Shown here: positions 1-8,250 of the stretch, piece by piece
Layout of the letters: the number at the start of each line of letters is the position of its first letter
Numbering within the stretch: position 1 is the first letter of the stretch
From: Gp13-AA77 sp035578005
GTDB lineage: Bacteria; Acidobacteriota; Terriglobia; UBA7540
DNA length: 64,000 bases
Reading direction: 5' to 3'
Assembly: GCA_035578005.1 (NCBI GenBank)
Contig: DATJYK010000444.1
Coordinates: 20,035-84,034 of the forward strand
The notes under the pieces: model-generated
Told to the model about the DNA's origin: nothing
Database searches by the model: none
The model's input: only the letters and a program-made list of their open reading frames with translations
Position numbers and translations under genes: made by a program

Positions 1-1
1 G

Positions 2-685
2 AGTACGGCTCTGAGCGGTCCCTTCGTTTTTGAGGCGGACAACCCCCCTGGCATGAATACATTTGCAGGCGCCGGCCAGTTTCAGATGAAGTCGGGGGGC
101 ATCATCACGAGCGGCGTGGGGGATGAGAACGACCAGGGGGCTACCACTACGGGATACTCCTTTACGGGCAGCTTCACGGTCACTAACAGCTCGTACGGCA
201 CCCTGCAGTTTGTGAGCAACACACTCGGCACTCTCAATTACTCCTTCTACCTGCAATCGAATACGCAAGCCGTCGTGTTGCGTACCGACTTCCAAACGAG
301 CAGCGGAACGCTCGCCGCCCAAACGCAAAGCACATTCTCTCTCTCCGATTTCAGCGGTCCTTACGGCTTCAATCTCGATGGCAACACAGTAACAACCACC
401 GCCGCCAACTCCGTGCCCATTGATAAACTTGGCCAGCTCTCGGCCGCCGGCAACGGAAACGCGACTGGAAATGAAACCCTCAACACTGGGACTGCTCTCA
501 CTGACAACGTCGCCCTCACCATCACCAACACGATTCAATCAACCGGTCGCGGCACAATGAGGATAACCGGCAGCGGCACCACCCGGGTGGTCAACTATTA
601 CCTGGTTTCGCCCAACAGCCTCTTTATGATCGGCATGGATGGCGATCAGGCGCTGCTGGGCGGCGGAGATCAGCAATTTCAGTAG
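2..685 (+). CDS. C-terminal part of a secreted/surface beta-rich protein (5' truncated by window edge)
   Basis: The reading frame is open from base 2, so the gene starts before the window; an internal ATG lies at 53. The visible 228 residues are rich in Gly, Thr, Ser and Asn and low in charge. They alternate short beta-like stretches such as GYSFTGSFTV and GTLNYSFYL with Asn/Gly turns. At least two similar modules can be seen, each running from a 'G(Y/T)ALTDN..' or 'GTLQFVSN' type stretch to a 'YYLVSP' or 'YSFYL' strand. It ends in MIGMDGDQALLGGGDQQFQ. There is no catalytic motif. This composition is common in large exported proteins of Acidobacteria with Ig-like or choice-of-anchor repeats. 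A surface or secreted role is inferred from composition only; the N-terminal signal cannot be seen. Confidence 0.6.
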   Translation, partial: STALSGPFVFEADNPPGMNTFAGAGQFQMKSGGIITSGVGDENDQGATTTGYSFTGSFTVTNSSYGTLQFVSNTLGTLNYSFYLQSNTQAVVLRTDFQTSSGTLAAQTQSTFSLSDFSGPYGFNLDGNTVTTTAANSVPIDKLGQLSAAGNGNATGNETLNTGTALTDNVALTITNTIQSTGRGTMRITGSGTTRVVNYYLVSPNSLFMIGMDGDQALLGGGDQQFQ

Positions 686-742
686 AGGGCCCTGGAAGGC
701 ACACGAGTGGCGAAGGATCGTGTACTGCACGTAACCTCCGCG

Positions 743-2002
743 CTACCGCGCTTCATTGAGAACGGCGTGGGAATCCGGATCGAACAGATTATCGGCACCC
801 GCCGGATAGCGCGGCAGCAAAAGCATCAAACCGGCGGCCACGGCCATCATCAGTGCCAGCACCGTGAGCAACAGAGTATAAGACCCGGTGACGTCATAAG
901 CGCGGCCCAGTATTACGGGACCCGTGGCGCCAGCGACCGCATAGAACGTCCACGTGAAGCCGTACAGTGTGGAGAATGACGCCAAGCCGTAGTAGCGGGT
1001 GAGCAGGTAAGGCGTGATATCAGCCTCCGCGCCCAAGCCGACGCCAATCAGCGCCGCAGCCAGGCAAGCGAGGGGAAAAGTCGTAAGCCGTGCCAGCAGC
1101 AGCACGCCGGACGCAGCTATCACCGTCACCAGAAAAGCCACTCGCGGCCCCGAAAACCGATCGAGCAGCCACCCCACGAAAAGCCGGCTGCCAAGGCTGG
1201 AGGCTCCCAGCATAGAGGCGCATAAGGCGGCCGTGCGGCCGCTGATGCCGCGATCCGTCAGCAGTGCAACCATCTGCGTAACGGCGCCATTCATGGTGAC
1301 TGAGCCCACGAACAAAACCGCAACGATGATCCAGAAGGGAAAGGAGAGCAGTCCCTGTTGCCAACTGTTGCCGGATTTTACAGCCGCGCTCGGGTGCTCC
1401 TGGCGGTGGTCGCGTTCGCGAAGATAGCGCCAGGCGAGCGGCAATCCCAGAACCAAAACGAGACCGCCCAGGGTGAGGTAGGCCGCGCGCCAACCGGGCC
1501 CGGCGATCAGAGTCTGCGCCAGGAAGGGAAGCACCACCGCGCCCACGCCGGTTCCGGCCATCACCAGCGCCAGCGCCATTCCCAGCCGCTTCGAATACCA
1601 GCTCGAGACCGCGCGCGCGTAGCCCATTTGTGCGGTTCCGTTGCCGACCGCGCCCAGCACCAAACAGACCAGGTAAAATTGCCACAGGTGAGAACGCAGG
1701 AAAGCCAGGGAAGCGATACTCAAGCCGAAGATCACAATACAGGGGAAAACCACTCGGCGGGGACCGTACCGGTCAAGCCATCGGCCCAGAAACGGGGAAC
1801 AAACCGCCACCGTGAGCGCGGCGACGGCGAACCCGCGGGATATCGCTTCGCGCGTCCATCCAAAGTCGGCGGCTAGTGGCTTAACGAAGAGGCTGAAGGT
1901 GAAGACAAACAGGGAGCCGAAGCCCACCATCACCCCGAGGCTGGAGGCCAGCACCACCCGCCAGCCGTAGTACGAAACTTCCGATTCGTTGCTGTCTTCC
2001 AC
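743..2002 (-). CDS. MFS transporter (12-TM, monocarboxylate/oxalate-formate antiporter-like)
   Basis: The protein is about 419 aa and very hydrophobic, with roughly 12 membrane segments starting at YYGWRVVLASSLGVMVGFGS. The 'F.W.R..ISRGFAVAAL' and 'GRWLDRYGPRRV' stretches match MFS loop 2-3 (the G-x-x-x-D-R-x-G-R-R type signature). The frame stays open upstream to an ATG at 2242, but those 80 residues are encoded by palindromic spacer repeats (GGGGCTTCAGCCCC, GGAGCTAAAGCTCC, GCGGTCTCTGACCGC) and look non-coding. I therefore favour the GTG at 2002, which gives a normal MFS length. The substrate is not readable; monocarboxylate or oxalate/formate porters are the closest in feel. No pathway partner lies next to it. 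Confidence 0.8.
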   Translation of the reverse strand: MEDSNESEVSYYGWRVVLASSLGVMVGFGSLFVFTFSLFVKPLAADFGWTREAISRGFAVAALTVAVCSPFLGRWLDRYGPRRVVFPCIVIFGLSIASLAFLRSHLWQFYLVCLVLGAVGNGTAQMGYARAVSSWYSKRLGMALALVMAGTGVGAVVLPFLAQTLIAGPGWRAAYLTLGGLVLVLGLPLAWRYLRERDHRQEHPSAAVKSGNSWQQGLLSFPFWIIVAVLFVGSVTMNGAVTQMVALLTDRGISGRTAALCASMLGASSLGSRLFVGWLLDRFSGPRVAFLVTVIAASGVLLLARLTTFPLACLAAALIGVGLGAEADITPYLLTRYYGLASFSTLYGFTWTFYAVAGATGPVILGRAYDVTGSYTLLLTVLALMMAVAAGLMLLLPRYPAGADNLFDPDSHAVLNEAR

Positions 2003-2298
2003 CCCGCGTTTCCCGTCAGGATGCCGAAAGGGCGGGGCTTCAGCCCCGCCGTTGGAGGCCTCTACTGATAATGGGTTTGCATCGCTGCCCGCGCAGCTTG
2101 CGTACGCGAGCCGTGCGGGCAGCGGGCTCGGAAACGGGTGGGTGAGCACGGTCGGCGGAGCTAAAGCTCCGCCCTTTCGGCGACTCATCAATGCCCTCAG
2201 GCTATCCTGTAGCGGCGGTCTCTGACCGCCTGTCGAAATCAAATAAACTCAGCGGTCTTTGGACCGCCGTTGCGCCGAGCTTCATTACCGCGCCGCGA
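2003..2298. repeat. Spacer with several short palindromic repeats
   Basis: Between the MFS gene and the AhpD-like gene there are four separate perfect or near-perfect hairpins: GGGGCTTCAGCCCC (about 2035), CTGCCCGCGCAGC..GTGCGGGCAG (about 2085-2122), GGAGCTAAAGCTCC (about 2157) and GCGGTCTCTGACCGC / GCGGTCTTTGGACCGC (about 2213 and 2252). I see no convincing gene. An upstream extension of the MFS frame runs through it. Confidence 0.5.
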
Positions 2299-2880
2299 TC
2301 ACTGGCCGCTCACGGTTGCCTGAACGCTTTTGACATAGGCCTGCATAGACTTGAGGTACCCGTCGCGCGCCACGGTCCCCGCGCGCTGGCGGTAGCTGTC
2401 CGCGTCCTGTGGCGCCCAAGTGGCCAGGCCATCCACGTAGCGATTGTACATACAGAAGGCAGCCGCGATCAGCACGGTGTCGTGAATCTCGAGGTCGCTC
2501 GCGCCTTGTTGCCGCGCGCGTTCCACATCTTCCGCGGTCACGTTCTTCCCGCCCTTCTGCACGTTTCCTGCAATCGCCAGCAGCGCCTTGAGCTTTTCCG
2601 AAACGCCGGCCTGCTCAAAATTCTGCTTCACCTGCCTTACGAGTTCCTCGTTACCCTCCAGATGGATTGCAGCGATGGCTCCGTGGGATGACTGGCAATA
2701 GAAGCAGTCATTTTGCGATGAGACGTAGGTGGCGATAAGCTCCCGCTCCGCCATTGACAGCGTTCCGGGCGTGTGCAACAACACCTCGGCAAGTTCGCTC
2801 ATGGGCATCGCCGTCTCAGGACGAAATGCAAACAATCCCCGAATGCCCGGCAGTTTCTCGTCAAGCTTGATATGTGCCAT
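2299..2880 (-). CDS. AhpD-like alkylhydroperoxidase / peroxidase-related protein (carboxymuconolactone decarboxylase family)
   Basis: The 193-aa protein starts MAHIKLDEKLPGIRGL. The start is chosen at 2880 because GGAGGG lies 3 nt upstream; 47 more codons are open upstream but have no ribosome site. The AhpD core is visible: SMAERELIATYVSSQNDCFYC followed by QSSH, that is E-x(n)-CxxC-xxxH with the redox cysteines of CFYC and the proton-relay His four residues on. The C-terminal DTVLIAAAFCMYNRYVDGLATW helix is typical of the 'uncharacterized peroxidase-related enzyme' subfamily. Expected role is thiol-dependent peroxide reduction in the cytoplasm. The physiological reductant is not apparent from the neighbours. 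Confidence 0.85.
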   Translation of the reverse strand: MAHIKLDEKLPGIRGLFAFRPETAMPMSELAEVLLHTPGTLSMAERELIATYVSSQNDCFYCQSSHGAIAAIHLEGNEELVRQVKQNFEQAGVSEKLKALLAIAGNVQKGGKNVTAEDVERARQQGASDLEIHDTVLIAAAFCMYNRYVDGLATWAPQDADSYRQRAGTVARDGYLKSMQAYVKSVQATVSGQ

Positions 2881-3547
2881 TGTCCCTCCAATGCTGTGAC
2901 TAAGATACAATTCTCTTCGGCCCTTGAAGGTATTCGTCCTAAAGCTGCCCAACCGTATCGGAACATACCTCGCAGCATCTCTGTGTTCTCTCTGGCCAAA
3001 AGCCTTCAACACTGAGGTCACAGAGTCTCCGTGAACTCCGTGTTGTGAAGGCTTTCGTTAGCACGGCGGTCGCAGAAAGTTCCGGTTTGGTTGTCGTTGC
3101 TCAAGCCGCGCCGTGTCGCGGCCCCACCCATTCCTGTTTGGGCGGGCACGCATTTATACAGCGTTGCCGCCGAAGCGCGCAATAACTGAGAACAGCTATT
3201 CCGGGCCGAAATATGAGGTAACCTCGCCGGCCAACCGCGCAGTCTGATTCTCCGATAGACCCACGCAGTTTGGCGTAGGGGCGGCCCTTGTGGCCGCCCA
3301 TTTCAAGGCAGGTCCGTTACCTGGACGGCCACAAGGGCCGCCCCTACGTCAAACTGACCCACCACTCGCTGAGAGAAAGATTCAACCATCGTCGAGGAAA
3401 TTGAAAGTGGTCCGCTTCGTGCTCAGTCCGGTTCCCTCCGCAATCGTGATCCGGGAGCAAGCAATCACCCGCCTGTGCTAAAGTTAGCGTCTGAACGCCG
3501 AGACTTGCGAAGGCCCGCGTGCCAGCGGGAAATTACTGACGCGATCC
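2881..3547. repeat. Gene-free spacer with two inverted repeats
   Basis: No supported gene. One imperfect hairpin lies at 2998-3056 (AAAGCCTTCAACAC paired with GTGTTGTGAAGGCTTT, with phrases like 'cacagag' and 'ctccgtgaactccgtg' in the loop). A long one lies at 3266-3356 and belongs to the GTAGGGGCGGCCCTTG family listed separately. The stretch just before trpS (3400-3547) contains no obvious promoter that I would defend. Confidence 0.5.
3266..3356. repeat. Palindromic repeat element, GTAGGGGCGGCCCTTG family, copy 1
   Basis: Left arm 3266-3300 (CAGTTTGGCGTAGGGGCGGC...) pairs with right arm 3322-3356 across a 21-nt loop, with very few mismatches over 35 bp. Homologous elements occur at 16803-16914 and 54628-54737, and a lone half-arm at 53581-53610. 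It would form a long cruciform or RNA hairpin. Confidence 0.8.
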
Positions 3548-4588
3548 ATGCCTGACCAACGAACCGATCATAAGAAGAAGCCGCGCATCCTGAGCGGCAT
3601 GCGTCCCACGGGACGGCTGCACCTCGGCAACCTGGTGGGTGCGCTGCAGAACTGGGTGGAGCTCCAGAGCCGTTACGAGAGCTACCATTGCGTGGTGGAC
3701 TGGCATATGCTCACCACGGATTACGCCAATACCGCCGACCTGCAGGACAACATCTGGCAGATGACCACAGACTGGCTGGCGGCGGGACTCGACCCGGTGA
3801 AAGCTGCCTTCTTTGTTCAATCGCACGTGATCGAGCACGCCGAGCTGCATTTGATTTTGTCGATGCTGACGCCGCTCGGATGGCTGGAGCGTGTGCCGAC
3901 TTACAAGGAGGCTCTAGAGAACATCAAAGACCGCGATATTCACACCTACGGCTTTCTCGGCTATCCGGTGCTGCAAGCGGCCGATATTCTGATCTACAAG
4001 GCAGACGCAGTGCCGGTCGGTGAAGACCAGGTGCCGCACATCGAGCTGACCCGGGAGATCGCGCGCAAGTTCAACAACCTCTATAGCGCCGTCTTTCCTG
4101 AGCCTCAGACGCTGCTGACGCCGACGCCGCGCCTCCCGGGCACCGACGGCCGCAAAATGTCGAAAAGCTATAACAACGCCATTTACCTCTCTGACCCGCC
4201 GGACGCCGTCTGGAAGAAGGTCTCCACTATGGTGACCGATCCGGCGCGCAAGCGCCGGTACGATCCCGGCAACCCGGACATTTGTCCGGTGTTTGATCTT
4301 CATAAGGTGTTTTCGGAGCAGCCGGTGATCGACCGGGTGAATCGCGAGTGCCGCACGGCGGAGATCGGGTGCATCGATTGCAAGAAGCTGATGGTGGAGG
4401 GACTGAACCGGCGCCTGGCGCCCATCCAAGAGCGGCGCCGCCAATATGAGGAGGAGCCGGAGAAAGTCTGGCGGATACTCGATGAGGGTACCGAGCGCGC
4501 CCGGCAGGTTGCTCAGGCGACTATGACCGAGGTGCGTGAGGCGGTGGGATTGGCTAGGAAGCAGGAGGTTGCTGTCGGGCAGACATAG
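3548..4588 (+). CDS. trpS: Tryptophanyl-tRNA synthetase
   Basis: This 346-aa class I aminoacyl-tRNA synthetase charges tRNA-Trp. The HIGH-type motif appears as TGRLHLGNLVGAL near residue 25 and the KMSKS loop as GRKMSKSYNNAI near residue 200. GMRPTG and the 'PVGEDQVPHIELTREIARKFN' region are diagnostic of TrpRS. Length agrees with bacterial TrpRS (about 330-350 aa). Residues 275-290 carry a Cys pair (CIDCKKLM), as in the longer bacterial variant. The stop at 4586-4588 falls right at the beginning of a 185-bp direct repeat. The next gene downstream is scpA, 657 nt away, so an operon is possible but not shown. Confidence 0.97.
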   Translation: MPDQRTDHKKKPRILSGMRPTGRLHLGNLVGALQNWVELQSRYESYHCVVDWHMLTTDYANTADLQDNIWQMTTDWLAAGLDPVKAAFFVQSHVIEHAELHLILSMLTPLGWLERVPTYKEALENIKDRDIHTYGFLGYPVLQAADILIYKADAVPVGEDQVPHIELTREIARKFNNLYSAVFPEPQTLLTPTPRLPGTDGRKMSKSYNNAIYLSDPPDAVWKKVSTMVTDPARKRRYDPGNPDICPVFDLHKVFSEQPVIDRVNRECRTAEIGCIDCKKLMVEGLNRRLAPIQERRRQYEEEPEKVWRILDEGTERARQVAQATMTEVREAVGLARKQEVAVGQT

Positions 4589-4762
4589 GGCCGACCCTTG
4601 CGTCGGCCTCGCACGGGCTGGAAGCCCGTGCCACGTGGCATGGCAATCTTGGCCATGCTGTGCTGCGGTTGGCTCAGCTATGGAGGCTCCGGCAGCGCCC
4701 AAAATGGCCCGTTGTCGGCGCACCCCCCCCGGGGGGTATGCCTTAAATGCAAAAACGAACCC
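4580..4762 (+). repeat. Direct repeat, copy 1 (with GC hairpin and C8G6 tract)
   Basis: About 183 bp, repeated at 4928-5113 with roughly 80-85% identity by eye. Each copy holds, in order: a perfect hairpin GCACGGGCT-GGA-AGCCCGTGC (4611-4631 here), a GCCATCTTGGCCATG-type inverted stretch, a CTCCGGCA segment, a run of C8 followed by G6 (4723-4736), and the tail ATGC-AAAAACGAACCC. It begins inside the trpS stop codon region. The hairpin could act as a weak transcript end, but no U-tract follows it. Confidence 0.75.
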
Positions 4763-5245
4763 GAGAAGTATTTTAGAATCAACAAGAGTGCTAAAAAACG
4801 AACCCAAGACGAACCTAAACGAACCTAAAACGAACCCAAGCCTGATCTACGGGCGTTTGGTTAAGTCCCTTATAATCAGCACGCCTGTTTCAGCCCGAAG
4901 AAATCCGGGCCAGGGTTTTCTCTCAGACAGACGCAGGGCTCACCCTCGGGTCGGGCTCGCACGGGCTGGAAGCCCGTGCCACGTGGCATGGCCATCTTGG
5001 CCATGCTGTGTTACGGTTGGCTCAGTCGTCGCAGGCTCCGGCAATGCCCTAAATGGAGCAGCTAATTGGCGGCACCCCCCCGGGGGGTATGCCCTAAATG
5101 CAAAAACGAACCCAGGCTGGATCTTTTGGGATTCGGATAAGTCTTTTACAATCAGTGTGGGCACAAACGCAGGTGAATTCGTCGTCGAATCGTTCAAAGC
5201 CCGCAAAGACATGGCCCGGCCAAGGCTGAACCGGTGCATGGCCCA
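4763..5245. repeat. Second copy of the direct repeat plus AACGAACC-rich spacer
   Basis: 4928-5113 is copy 2 of the direct repeat (hairpin at 4959-4979, C7G6 tract around 5074-5086). Between the copies, 4798-4840 repeats AACGAACCCAAGA / AACCTAAAACGAACCC. Both copies are followed by an AAGT..TTTA.AATCAG segment (about 4768, 4862 and 5141) that reappears at 41930-42050. No gene is supported here. Confidence 0.6.
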
Positions 5246-6184
5246 ATGAACGAAAACGAACTGAACCCGACCGCAGTCAGCGAAGCCCCTGATGCCGGGG
5301 CAACGCCTGCCGAGCCAGCATCCGCCGAGGGCGCGCCCGAAGGGATCTCCACCGGCAAGCGAGCCACGCGTTCCCTCGCCGGGCCGCCGCCGGTGAAGCT
5401 CGAAGTGTACGAGGGTCCGCTTGACCTTTTGCTTGACCTGATCCGCAAGCAGGAACTCGACATCTACGACATTCCTATTGCGCGCATCACCCAGCAGTAC
5501 CTTAGCTATCTTCGCGCCTGCGACGAGCTCAACATTGACCTCGGCGGCGAGTTCGTGTTCATGGCGGCGACGCTGATCTACATCAAGTCCCGCATGCTGC
5601 TACCGCCAGACCCGAACGCCACGCCGGAGGAATTGGAGGACCCGCGCGCCGAGTTGGTGCACCGCCTGCTCGAGCACGAGCAGTTCAAGAACGCCGCCCA
5701 GATGCTGCAATCAAAGCTGGAGGTCGAAGAGGCCATGTGGTCAGAGCCGGGCATCGGCGAGTTTGCCGAAGCCGAGGATGAGCCTGGCCTTGCGGTCTCC
5801 GTCTTTGACCTCATCTCTGCCTTCCGCCAGATTCTGGAGCGAGCCAAGTCGCGTCCCACGATGGCCATCCGCGCGGATGAGATCACCATGGCCGAAATGA
5901 TCGAGCATGTTCGTGAAGTGCTCCGCAGCCACAATGCTCCTGTGCGGCTTGACGATCTGGCCGCCGGCTTCCTCGCCCGCCAGGCGCTGGTGGCGCTGCT
6001 GCTGGCCTTGTTGGAGCTGGTGCGGTTGGGCGCGGTGCTTCTGCGGCAGAAGGAGCTGTTCGCGCCCATTACCATTCAGCGGTCGAAGGCTTTTGACGAG
6101 GTTATGGCCGGCGCAAACCGGGACGCGCTGGAAGCGGCGCTGGAGGAAAGCTTAGGTGTAGAAGCGTCCGACGAAGGACAATGA
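5246..6184 (+). CDS. scpA: Segregation and condensation protein A
   Basis: ScpA is the kleisin subunit that bridges the SMC heads in the chromosome-condensing SMC-ScpAB complex. The kleisin N-terminal signature KLEVYEGPLDLLLDLIRKQE..DIYDIPIA.IT.QYL lies around residues 50-85, followed by FVFMAATLIYIKSRMLLP, both hallmarks of ScpA. Length (312 aa from the ATG at 5246) is slightly above the usual 240-280 aa because of an acidic, Ala/Pro-rich N-terminal extension. A GTG at 5234, with AAGG upstream, is an alternative start. No scpB follows: the downstream 375 bases hold only repeats. Confidence 0.93.
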   Translation: MNENELNPTAVSEAPDAGATPAEPASAEGAPEGISTGKRATRSLAGPPPVKLEVYEGPLDLLLDLIRKQELDIYDIPIARITQQYLSYLRACDELNIDLGGEFVFMAATLIYIKSRMLLPPDPNATPEELEDPRAELVHRLLEHEQFKNAAQMLQSKLEVEEAMWSEPGIGEFAEAEDEPGLAVSVFDLISAFRQILERAKSRPTMAIRADEITMAEMIEHVREVLRSHNAPVRLDDLAAGFLARQALVALLLALLELVRLGAVLLRQKELFAPITIQRSKAFDEVMAGANRDALEAALEESLGVEASDEGQ

Positions 6185-6559
6185 GGGTGCGAGTGATAGC
6201 TGGAACCGAAGAACGTACTTTCAGTGGCCGCGTGGAAAACCCGTGGATTCCCGCTGCCCACCTTCGCGGAGACAGGCTTCACGGGAATGACCGCGCTAAG
6301 ATGGAATTTCTAATTTCAGAGACTTTCACCCACGAAGAGGCACATGGTTGGATGTTGAGGCTCTCTTCCCAACGCCGTCATTCCCGCGAGGAGGCATATC
6401 GCTGGATCTTGAGGCTCTCTTCCTAACGGCGTCATCATTCCCGCGAGGAGGCCTATCGTCGTTGCTGTTGTTGGATCTTGAGGCTCTCTTCTTAACGCCG
6501 TCATTCCCGCGAAGGCGGGAATCCACGGGTTTTCAGGTAACGACAAGGCACCGTCTACC
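6185..6559. repeat. Three tandem repeat units ending in a REP-like palindrome
   Basis: Three imperfect tandem units start at 6348, 6403 and 6471. Each reads TGGAT(C/G)TTGAGGCTCTCTTC then AACG(C/G)CGTCATTCCCGCGA. Units 1 and 2 continue GGAGGC(A/C)TATCG; unit 3 completes the palindrome CATTCCCGCGAAGGCGGGAATCC at 6502-6524. A degenerate copy lies near 6233. The palindrome is the same family as the four copies at 63854-63999. No gene is visible. Confidence 0.75.
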
Positions 6560-7948
6560 ATGGAAAACTATGACCTGTTAGTGATCGGTTCGGGCCCCGG
6601 AGGACAGCGCGCGGCTATCCAGGGGGCTAAGTGCGGCAAGCGGGTGGCGGTGGTGGAAGCTCGCGAGGTGCTGGGCGGCGTGTGCGTGAACACCGGCACG
6701 ATTCCCAGCAAGACCACGCGGGAGGCCGTACTTCACCTTTCCGGCTATCGCTACCAGGGCATCTACGGCATCAATTACCGCGTGAAGGAAAAGATCAGCA
6801 TGTCGGATCTTGTCTTCCGCGTGCAGCACGTGATCAAGACCGAAATCGACGTGACCCAGGCCCAATTGGCGCGGAACGGCATCGATCTTATGTACGGCAG
6901 AGCCAGCTTTGTTGACCCACAGACGATTCGGGTTGAGAACTCGCGAGGGGCGTCTGAGTACAAGGCTAATCACGTCATCATCGCTGTAGGCACCAAACCG
7001 GCGGTTTCCCCGAAGGTGCCCATCAACGGCCGCACCATCGTCAATAGCGACCAGATCCTGCAGATGCCAGAAATTCCCAAGAGCATGATCGTGGTCGGTG
7101 GCGGAGTGATCGGGGTTGAATATACCTGCATGTTCGCCACTCTGGGCGTGCGCCTGGTGCTGGTGGAAAAACGCCCGCGCCTGCTGGAATTTGCCGATGC
7201 CGAGATCGTGGAGGCGCTTTCCTACCACCTTCGAGACAGCCGCGTGACGCTGCGCCTGAACGAGGAGGTGGAGAGCGTGGAAGAGGCGCCCGACGGCAAG
7301 GTGGTGGCGAACCTGGAGAGCAAGAAGAAGATTTCGGGCGACGCGCTTCTGTACGCGGTGGGAAGACAGGGCAATGTGGATGGGCTTAAGCTGAGCGCGG
7401 CCGGGATCGAAGCGGACAACCGGGGGCGCATTCCGGTGGACGCGAATTTTCTCACCCGAACGCCCAATATCTACGCGGTAGGCGACGTAATCGGGTTTCC
7501 CAGCCTGGCCTCGGTTTCCATGGAGCAGGGCCGCATTGCCGCGGCGCATGCCTTTGGCCTCCCGGTGCACTCCAACCCCGCGACCTACCCGTACGGAATT
7601 TTTACCATTCCCGAAATTTCCTTTATCGGCAAAACGGAAGAGCAATTGACCGATGAGGACGTGCCCTACGAGGTGGGCATCGCCTACTACCGCGAGATCG
7701 CGCGAGGGCAGATCCGGGGCGACACCACGGGGCGACTGAAGCTGGTATTCCATCGTGAGACGAAGGAGCTGTTGGGAACGCACATTATCGGCGAGGGAGC
7801 CTCAGAGCTGCTGCACATCGGCCAGGCCGTGATGATCCTGAAGGGAACGGTGGAGTATTTTGTGGACGCGGTCTTCAATTATCCCACTCTGGCGGAGTGT
7901 TACAAAGCAGCCGCCTTTAATGGGCTAAACAAGCTGGCAAGACTTTAA
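6560..7948 (+). CDS. sthA: Soluble (Si-specific) NAD(P)+ transhydrogenase
   Basis: The 462-aa flavoprotein of the pyridine-nucleotide disulfide oxidoreductase fold exchanges hydride between NADPH and NAD+. The FAD Rossmann motif GSGPGG is at residues 10-15 and the second dinucleotide motif VVGGGVIGVEY near 180. The key discriminator is the active-site loop GGVCVNTGTIPSK: the position of the second redox cysteine found in lipoamide or glutathione reductases is Thr47 here. The redox disulfide is therefore absent, exactly as in SthA. GTIPSKT-REAV and the 'ARGQI.GDTTG.LKLVFHRET..LLG.HIIGEGA.ELIH'-type C-terminus also match. Length equals the E. coli enzyme. It stands alone, with repeat-rich spacers on both sides. 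Confidence 0.93.
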   Translation: MENYDLLVIGSGPGGQRAAIQGAKCGKRVAVVEAREVLGGVCVNTGTIPSKTTREAVLHLSGYRYQGIYGINYRVKEKISMSDLVFRVQHVIKTEIDVTQAQLARNGIDLMYGRASFVDPQTIRVENSRGASEYKANHVIIAVGTKPAVSPKVPINGRTIVNSDQILQMPEIPKSMIVVGGGVIGVEYTCMFATLGVRLVLVEKRPRLLEFADAEIVEALSYHLRDSRVTLRLNEEVESVEEAPDGKVVANLESKKKISGDALLYAVGRQGNVDGLKLSAAGIEADNRGRIPVDANFLTRTPNIYAVGDVIGFPSLASVSMEQGRIAAAHAFGLPVHSNPATYPYGIFTIPEISFIGKTEEQLTDEDVPYEVGIAYYREIARGQIRGDTTGRLKLVFHRETKELLGTHIIGEGASELLHIGQAVMILKGTVEYFVDAVFNYPTLAECYKAAAFNGLNKLARL

Positions 7949-7952
7949 GGCC

Positions 7953-8232
7953 AGAGACGAGAGATCAGAGACGAGAGACAAGTGACAAGAATCGGGTGAT
8001 CGGGTAATCGGGCCATCGGGTGATCGAATTGCCGAGACAGATGAGAAGCCAGACGTAAGAAGGCAAGTAACGAATGGCAGGAAACGTCCCGCAGGCAGAC
8101 ATGAGTATGAAGGCGAGAGTTGAAACAACCCTCGACTTTCGATCTCGAGTCGGCCTTCGTCGTTGCCGCTAATCAATCGCCCGATCACCCGATCGCCCGA
8201 TTACTTGTCTCTCGTCACTTGTCACTCGTCAC
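7953..8232. repeat. Stuttered palindrome 1 (repeated short words with inverted symmetry)
   Basis: The left part (7953-8026) repeats GAGACGAGAGA / GTGACAAG and then ATCGGGTGATCGGGTAATCGGG. The right part (8172-8232) carries the complements: CCGATCACCCGATCGCCCGATTA, then CTTGTCTCTCGTCACTTGTCAC. The arms can fold on each other imperfectly across a 145-nt middle. The spacer between sthA and the ROK gene contains nothing else that looks coding. Confidence 0.6.
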
Positions 8233-8250
8233 TGCCTTTCAGGAGTTGAT

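Noticed and set aside
2003..2242. N-terminal 80-residue extension of the MFS transporter
   Set aside because: It is encoded by palindromic spacer repeats and contains no membrane segment; the GTG at 2002 gives the family length.
6181..6426. Truncated scpB after scpA
   Set aside because: The frame is repeat-derived and shows no ScpB winged-helix sequence.
7949..8250. CRISPR array
   Set aside because: Repeated words are 7-11 nt, contiguous and inverted; there are no spacers of constant length and no cas genes.
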